The position numbers and the translations under genes were made by a program. Shown in pieces: positions 58,282-64,000 of a stretch of DNA of 64,000 nucleotides (position 1 is the stretch's first letter; every line of letters begins with the position of its first letter). Under the pieces are notes generated by a model, which did not search any database, was not told the origin of the DNA, and saw only the letters and a list, made by a program, of their open reading frames with translations. Origin of the DNA: Rhyacichthys aspro (lineage: Eukaryota; Chordata; Actinopteri; Gobiiformes; Rhyacichthyidae); NCBI GenBank assembly GCA_036850595.1, contig CM072166.1:878788-942787 (forward strand). The letters run 5' to 3'.

Positions 58282-59820
58282 CCTGACCACGGCTTAAAAG
58301 TCGAGCTAAAGTACGCAAAACCTAAAAGTAAATCACACCAATAAGAGTCTTCAAATGTTTATTGGAGGGTCCAGTTTGTCTTTTTTGTTTGTCTTTATAC
58401 AGCATTTGTTTGCAGTTAACTGTTAATGAACAAGAGGGAACTAGAAGTGTTATTATAATGAGGCACAGAAACAAACATAGCCAGACAGTGCATTGAGATT
58501 TACATTTGCCTCATTTTTTTTGTCTAATTTTTATTTTCTTATCTCTCTTCATAAACTGTTGATTTATTTCGTATATCATTAAAATTGCTATTATTTTAAA
58601 ACTTTATGTATTCAGTAAGATTAATGCATTTACTAGTGATTGTGGCTCTAAAATATATTTGATTTTGTTGTTTTAAAACATGGTTTTATCTTCTTTGAGA
58701 ATAATACATCAAGTTTTTTTTGTGTGTCTGGTTCTTTTTAATCATTGTGTTATTATTACTGTTGTGTTTACTGTGCTGTCTCCAGTGCTTTATTGGTTCT
58801 GTTTTTTATTCTCTTGGTGCAACACAAATTCCCTCTGGGGCATTAAAGGCTATATTCACTCAAGTGAGTTTTATCTTCATCTCTCACCACACTTTACTGA
58901 CTCCTGGTGGTTTGAGTGAGTTTGGTTCTCCTTTATCACCTCATGATCTTAAACAATAAGAGTCCTGCTGCTAATTGTAAATTGACTTGGTGCAAATTTT
59001 AACCATCATAACCATCACTATTTCTTTATAATTGTTATTTATTCATTTTCATGAGCTTTATTAATACCTGTTTTATCAATCCTTAGTGTAATCAACTTGG
59101 ATCCAATCTATTATGGTTTAAGATCATTTAATTTTACATTGAAATTAGACGTTTTCAAACCTTTTTTTTACATTGGAAAATAGTCACACATAAAATAATT
59201 ATATTTATTTTATATATATATTAGATCGTTTCTAAGGGGCAGGTCAATTGAAAAAATCAGTTCTGGGTCACATTAGCACATTTAAATTACACACAATATT
59301 AGAGCCGCATTAAAGCCACATTTGGTTTTATGTTTTAATTTCTTCTTCACTTCATTTAAAAATTAATATATAGAATTAATGTATAGATTTCAAAACTTAC
59401 CCCAACGAGCAAAGGAAAACCCAGGATTTGAACTATTTTTGCTTTTTCAGGCTCAGAACAAATTTTTCTGTATTTAAAATAAGAGAAAAGAAGAGCTTTT
59501 TTGTTTGTTTAAAGCAACACTATGAACCATGAAGGATGGAGAATGAATTAAAAAAAAAAAAGATTACTCTATTAAAGACAAAATACACCTGGTTTGACTG
59601 ATACTACACTCGATAACTGAGTTTTGGGGCATGTTACCATCTTACCAGAACGCGTCAACACAAATTGACATTACAACTCCAATGTATCATTTTAATAAGG
59701 TTTGAGTGAAACTACAATTTATCTGTTAAAAAATTAAAGCTTACTTGCAGAACAGGGTCAGTGTATTCAAGGTAATCATTAACTTTTCATCAATCAACTG
59801 TGATTAAGGTTCAGGGATTC
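58282..59820 (+). other. 3' flank of SNTX gene B / intergenic
   Basis: No gene is seen. The AT-rich sequence from about 58970 on (aattgacttggtgcaaattt) is the family's 3' flank. It reappears, diverged, at 60830-61110 and 62490-62760, including the motif TTTGTTTGTTTAAAGCAACA about 300 bp before each downstream promoter. This shows that the cluster grew by duplication of units consisting of a gene plus its 3' flank. Confidence 0.5.
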
Positions 59821-59825
59821 CTCAA

Positions 59826-60070
59826 TATAAAAGTTCACTGTTTCATCCACAGCCCACAAGACTTTACACCTTTTAGATCTACATACCTTCAACTGGTAAA
59901 CACATAAACCATTACATTTAACTCTGATTTATTGGTCTGCTTACAATTCATTATTTATTTCATGTTTAAGATTGTAGAAATGGATTCAGATCAAATTGTA
60001 GTAGCTGCTCTCGGTCGGCCATTCACCGTTGGGATGTTTTATGATGTGAGAAAGGATCAACTGGTCCTAG
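59826..60070 (+). pseudogene. Orphan SNTX promoter, non-coding exon 1 and first coding exon
   Basis: A complete 5' end of an SNTX-family gene with nothing behind it. TATAAAAG lies at 59826-59833. A non-coding exon ends in TTCAACTG with donor GT at 59896-59897. Acceptor TTGTAG precedes an exon at 59978, with ATG at 59980-59982. Thirty intact codons with A-L-G-R-P-F-T-V-G-M-F-Y-D end at 60070 before donor GTCAGT. Within 250 bp the sequence turns into the 3' flank of the family, so the main exon was deleted. The exon is undamaged and ends in phase 1. It could in principle splice to gene C's main exon at 63267, acting as an alternative promoter. Confidence 0.75.
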
Positions 60071-60309
60071 GTCAGTCATTCACACTTTAACACATAAAAG
60101 TATTAAAAGAGTCCTCCTTGTGGCCTGGCAGGTCATTTGCCCAGTGTTCTTCCCGATTCTCTTTCACCCTGTTTGCTGTCCAGCAACTGCTACACTATCT
60201 AAAAAAAGTCCCTCCTTGTAATAACTGATACTAGAGCTTGATGTATTTATAACTCTCAGTATGTTCTTTTTATTTTCTTTGTTTCTTCTTTTGGTGCTAA
60301 AAATATATA

Positions 60310-61110
60310 GCCTTACTAACATACTTTACATTGATTCCTCAAACCTGCCTAACTCTTTCAGACTGAGTTGTATGTACCACACAGGGGTCACTGGCCCAAA
60401 TGAACTTACTCTAGAACTAAACTAACTTCTGTTTAAGATGTGTGTGTCATCTGATTACTCAATATTGTGTGATATCACAAGCCAAAAAAAAAGCAGCATT
60501 GAATTCGCCTCCAACATTGCCTCCTCATTTTCTTACTGTTTCTGTGCGACATTTAAAAATACCAAATTTGAACATGAATTAGTTGTGGTTACTTACTATA
60601 AAGTGAGCATGTATTGTTCTTTAGAGCAGAGAAAAGCGTCGGTGTGAAGCTGAAAGCGCATGACTCACCGAAACATTTGCCAGTACAAGCCACACCTGCT
60701 ATTTCTCTAGAACTGTATTACTCATTTTAAGAGTTGAAAGCTTCAGGCAAAAGCTTAAAAATAAATCATTCATTGAAATTTCTGACAGTACAAACATCAA
60801 CAGCCAATAGTCCAGAATTTTCCTGCTAATTTAAATTTGACCTGGGGCAAAGTTTAACCATGTAAAAAAAGAGCTTTTTTGTTCTTTCTAGAAGTTATTT
60901 ATAAATTTTCCTGACCTTCATTAATACCCGTTTTATTAATATTTGTTGTAATCAAGTTTAGATCATTTTCTCACTTTACATTGAAAATACAAGTTGTCAG
61001 ACCTTTTTTATACATGGGAAAATGTAATACAATCCTGTAGTTAAAAAAATAAGAGAAAAAAGAGCTTTTTGTTTGTTTAAAGCAACACTATGAACCATAA
61101 AGGATGGGGA
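60310..61110 (+). repeat. Recent duplication, copy 1 (partner 61978-62760)
   Basis: From GCCTTACTAACATAC onward this is nearly identical to 61978-62760 for about 600 bp, then diverges gradually. One 11-nt indel is visible near 60345. It is SNTX-type 3' flank. A 69-codon ATG-initiated frame (60438-60647) is identical in both copies. It resembles nothing I know, and its identity is explained by the recent duplication. Confidence 0.8.
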
Positions 61111-61212
61111 ATGAAAATAATTTAAGTAATAACCCTGAATTAAAAATGCTTTTACAATGCTTTTGTATCTTTGTTATTTTTATTTTCTTTGTTTCTTCTT
61201 TTGGTGCTAAAA

Positions 61213-61310
61213 ATATATACAAACTGAAGAAGAAACGAGTAAAAGTATCAGACAAAATAATTTCCATGAGCACAGATATATAACATTTTTAAAATTATTT
61301 TTACTTTATT
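61213..61310 (+). pseudogene. SNTX intron remnant without its exons
   Basis: The stretch AGTAAAAGTATCAGACAAAA through CATTTTTA matches the last intron of gene C (63183-63235), though the exons on either side are missing. It ends with an acceptor-like CACCAG at about 61317-61322, followed by unrelated sequence. A further lost copy of the gene is implied. Confidence 0.55.
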
Positions 61311-61322
61311 ATTTTTCACCAG

Positions 61323-61977
61323 AACTGATCTACGTGCCAAATTTTGTGAGCTCACGTTTAGGGTTCCAAAATTGAGGTTAAAGGTCCGTGACGAAAAAAA
61401 AAAATCCTTCAATTCCAATTAGGTGTTTTCCTATCACCCTCAAAGTGACGTGCACGGAACTCAAATGCTACTGATATGCATGGCAATGGTCCGTGATGAG
61501 TGCAAAGCTTCACACACTTCTAGCGATCTCAATAGGCTCCTCGCCATCGCTGAGGGGCTCGGGCCTAAATATCTACCACTCTAGATTCTAGTGTTGATCA
61601 TAATTGTAGTCTGACTTTGTTTGACACAAATATTAATAAAGTAATGACCTGAGTAGAGTTTTATCAAATGTGAAATTACAAACTAGCTTCATTACTTTCA
61701 GAGTATTTGTGTGATGTTCCAACTCTTCTTTTTATACTTCTAAGAGATCTAATGGAAATTTAATTCAATTCAATTTTCATCCTTCATAGCTGCATCCCTG
61801 TCCTTTTACTGATGTACGAGGTAAGGACAGAACCAGGCACCAAACAGGATTTTTTTGTTGTTTTTTTGCCCATCTTCAATCCCCACTCATCTGACTTCCT
61901 GCAGCCGCTGTCTTTAAATCACAGACACAAAAATCAGAGAGATGATGGTATTTCATGTGAATTTTACATTTTTTCAA
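61323..61977. other. Unassigned insert inside the SNTX cluster
   Basis: About 650 bp with no match to the rest of the cluster, including a locally GC-richer core at 61440-61570. It sits between the intron remnant and duplication copy 2. No open frame or terminal repeats could be identified. It may be a mobile-element remnant. Confidence 0.3.
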
Positions 61978-62760
61978 GCCTTACTAACATACTTTACATT
62001 GATTCCTCAAACACTTTCAGACTGAGTTGTATGTACCACACAGGGGTCACTGGCCCAAATGAACTTACTCTAGAACTAAACTAACTTCTGTTTAAGATGT
62101 GTGTGTCATCTGATTACTCAATATTGTGTGATATCACAAGCCAAAAAAAAAGCAGCATTGAATTCGCCTCCAACATTGCCTCCTCATTTTCTTACTGTTT
62201 CTGTGCGACATTTAAAAATACCAAATTTGAACATGAATTAGTTGTGGTTACTTACTATAAAGTGAGCATGTATTGTTCTTTAGAGCAGAGAAAAGCGTCG
62301 GTGTGAAGCTGAAAGCGCATGACTCACCGAAACATTTGCCAGTACAAGCCACACCTGCTATTTCTCTAGAACTGTATTACTCATTTTAAGAGTTGAAAGC
62401 TTCAGGCAAAAGCTTAAAAATAAATCATTCATTGAAATTTCTGACAGTACAAACATCAACAGCCAATAGTCCAGAATTTTCCTGCTAATTTAAATTTGAC
62501 CTGGGGCAAAGTTTAACCATGTAAAAAAAGAGCTTTTTTGTTCTTCATAGAAGTTATTTATACATTTTTCTGACCTTCATTAATACCCGTTTTATCAATA
62601 TTTGGTGTAATCAAGTTTAGATAATTTTCAGATTTTACATTGAAAATAAAAGTTGTCAAACCTTTTTTATACGTGGGAAAATGTAATACAATTCTGTATT
62701 TTTTTTAAAAAAAACATAGCTTTTTTGTTTGTGTAAAGCAACAATACGAACAATAAATGA
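61978..62760 (+). repeat. Recent duplication, copy 2
   Basis: Partner of 60310-61110. It leads directly into the promoter of gene C, while copy 1 leads into an intron remnant (61213-61310). The order of blocks suggests that two SNTX units were duplicated and one lost its coding exons. Confidence 0.8.
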
Positions 62761-62926
62761 TGCACCCTGAAAATTTAAATTTAATCTAGAATTAAATAAC
62801 CCTAATGACTCTTTTAAAGTACACCTGATTTGACAGATATTCCACTCTAACTGTCAGTTGTGGAGCATGTTACGATTTTGCCAAAACCAGATACACCGGT
62901 TAATCCCACAATGAGGCGTTCCTCAG

Positions 62927-62998
62927 TATAAATGTTCACTGTTTCACCCACAGCCCACAAGACTTCAGACAGTCAGACGATCTACATACCTTCAACTG
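62927..62998 (+). promoter_or_regulatory. TATA box and non-coding exon 1 of SNTX gene C
   Basis: TATAAAT at 62927-62933 is followed by a CCCACAAGACTT segment and TTCAACTG with a donor GTAAAC at 62999. The segment is nearly identical to 59826-59895. The predicted non-coding exon is about 62955-62998, with a 72-bp intron to the acceptor at 63069-63070. Confidence 0.65.
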
Positions 62999-63072
62999 GT
63001 AAACACATAAACCATTACATTTGATTTATTTCTGTTCTAAATTTATTTATTTTGTGATTTAACTTTGTAGAA

Positions 63073-63157
63073 ATGGATCAAATTGTAGTAGCTGCCCTCG
63101 GTCGGCCATTCACCGTTGGAATGTTTTATGATGCGAGAAAGGATGAACTGGTCCCAG
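63073..63157 (+). CDS. SNTX-family gene C, first coding exon
   Basis: Twenty-eight codons plus one base, ATG at 63073-63075 just after acceptor TTTGTAG (exon start 63071). The donor GTCAGT begins at 63158. It has the signature A-L-G-R-P-F-T-V-G-M-F-Y-D. It differs from the orphan exon at 59980 mainly by lacking two codons near the start. The 109-bp intron leads to the main exon at 63267 in matching phase 1. Confidence 0.88.
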
Positions 63158-63266
63158 GTCAGTCACTCTAGTAGCAGATACTAGTAAAAGTATCAGACAA
63201 AATAATTTACATGAACACAGATGTGTAACATTTTATGATACTTGCTGATTATTTATTTTATTCCAG

Positions 63267-64000
63267 GACTTGCAATGTGGGATTCAGAAACTCTACAAAA
63301 GATCACTCGGAGCAGGCCTCAGCACAGCAGTGAGTTCCACATCACTGCATCAGACTCCACTGAAGACAAGTCTTTTCGCTTGAATGTTGACGCTTCTCTG
63401 AAGCTCAGTTTCATGAGTGGTCTGATCGAAGTCGGAGGATCAGCCAACTATCTAAACGATCAAAAGCAGCTGAAGAACCAGAGCCGAGTGACTCTTCAGT
63501 ACAAGGCCACTACCCACTTTGAGCAGCTGTCACTGACGTCTGAAGACTGTGAGAAAATTCAAAATAAAGAGATGATTGAGAAGGGCCTGGCCACACATGT
63601 GGTCACAGGCATCGAGTACGGGGCAGATGCTTTCTTTGTGTTTGACAGTGAAAAGTTAGAGGCTAGTCAGGTTCAAGATGTCAAAGGGAAAATGGAGGCA
63701 GTGATCAAAAAGATTCCTCAGTTTAGTATTGAAGGAAAAGTTGAAATCCACCTCAGTGAGGAAGAAAAAGCTCTGACCAATACATTCTCCTGTAAATTTC
63801 ATGGAGATTTCATTCTTCAGAGCAACCCTGCGACATTTGTCTCAGCAGTGCAGACCTATGTGGATCTTCCAAAGCTGCTGGGAGACAAAGGAGAGAACGC
63901 TGTTCCAGTGAAAGTCTGGATGATGCCACTGACAACCTTCGACACTAAAGCAGCTCAGTTGATTCAAGGCATCAGTGTTGGGTTAGTGATAAAAGCAGAG
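63267..64000 (+). CDS. SNTX-family gene C, main exon (partial, runs off the window)
   Basis: Follows acceptor TTCCAG. It is open for 244 codons plus two bases to the right edge, with no stop or frameshift seen. Together with the first exon, 273 residues are visible, essentially the whole MACPF-like region. It begins W-D-S-E-T-L and includes GIEYGADAFFVFD. It ends in the conserved G-I-S-V-G-L-V-I just before the FAT-like region. From about 63383 to 63715 it is almost the same as gene A at the nucleotide level, then more divergent. Whether it carries a PRY/SPRY domain cannot be known from this window. Confidence 0.9.

Noticed and set aside
58282..59800. A PRY/SPRY exon downstream of SNTX gene B
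   Set aside because: No B30.2-like motifs in any frame. Open frames at 58680-58960 are AT-driven hydrophobic stretches.
60438..60647. 69-codon frame duplicated at 62097-62306, as a real small gene
   Set aside because: Identity is explained by a recent duplication of the whole flank. There is no recognisable domain or splice context.

Overview
The window reads as nuclear DNA of a ray-finned (teleost) fish. It is AT-rich and intron-dominated, with few real exons in 64 kb. It is full of decayed transposons of types common in teleosts: a tRNA-derived SINE, non-LTR LINE fragments and hAT-like MITEs. It carries two gene groups I can support. One is the 5' end of a glutamate receptor delta-1 gene (GRID1-like). 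The other is a cluster of stonustoxin/neoverrucotoxin (SNTX)-family genes, which many percomorph fish carry. I see no bacterial genes, tRNA genes, rRNA genes or CRISPR.

Layout. Positions 1-41.4 kb belong to GRID1 on the minus strand. Coding exon 1 (signal peptide) is at 40797-40881, below a CpG-rich promoter region at about 40.9-41.4 kb. Intron 1 is about 14.2 kb. Coding exon 2 is at 26482-26637. Everything from 26481 down to 1 is intron 2, and I could not find exon 3 in it. The introns hold blocks of 11-bp and 21-bp minisatellite motifs in both orientations. They also hold MITEs with visible target-site duplications, one SINE with a perfect 17-bp target-site duplication, LINE remnants, a foldback element and a degenerate array of about 360 bp units beside exon 1.

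Positions 41.4-49.3 kb are intergenic. This part contains a possible divergent spliced transcript from the GRID1 promoter, a complete hAT-like MITE and a LINE 3' fragment.

Positions 49.3-64 kb are the SNTX-family cluster. Gene A (minus, 49374-51379) is intact. Two minus-strand 5'-end pseudogene fragments follow at about 52.2-52.5 kb and 54.1-55.3 kb. The coding exon of the second is split by a 919-bp hAT-like insertion with a perfect 8-bp target-site duplication. Gene B (plus, 56530-58281) is full length but has one 1-nt frameshift. An orphan promoter plus first coding exon (59826-60070) has no main exon behind it. Gene C (plus, from 62927) is open to the right edge of the window.

All SNTX members share one layout: TATA box, short non-coding exon, tiny first coding exon ending in phase 1, then one long exon. 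Genes A and B end after the thioredoxin-like region, without the PRY/SPRY domain of the piscine venom toxins. They look like the short, probably non-venom paralogues. The cluster has grown by head-to-head and tandem duplication, with gene loss and probable gene conversion.
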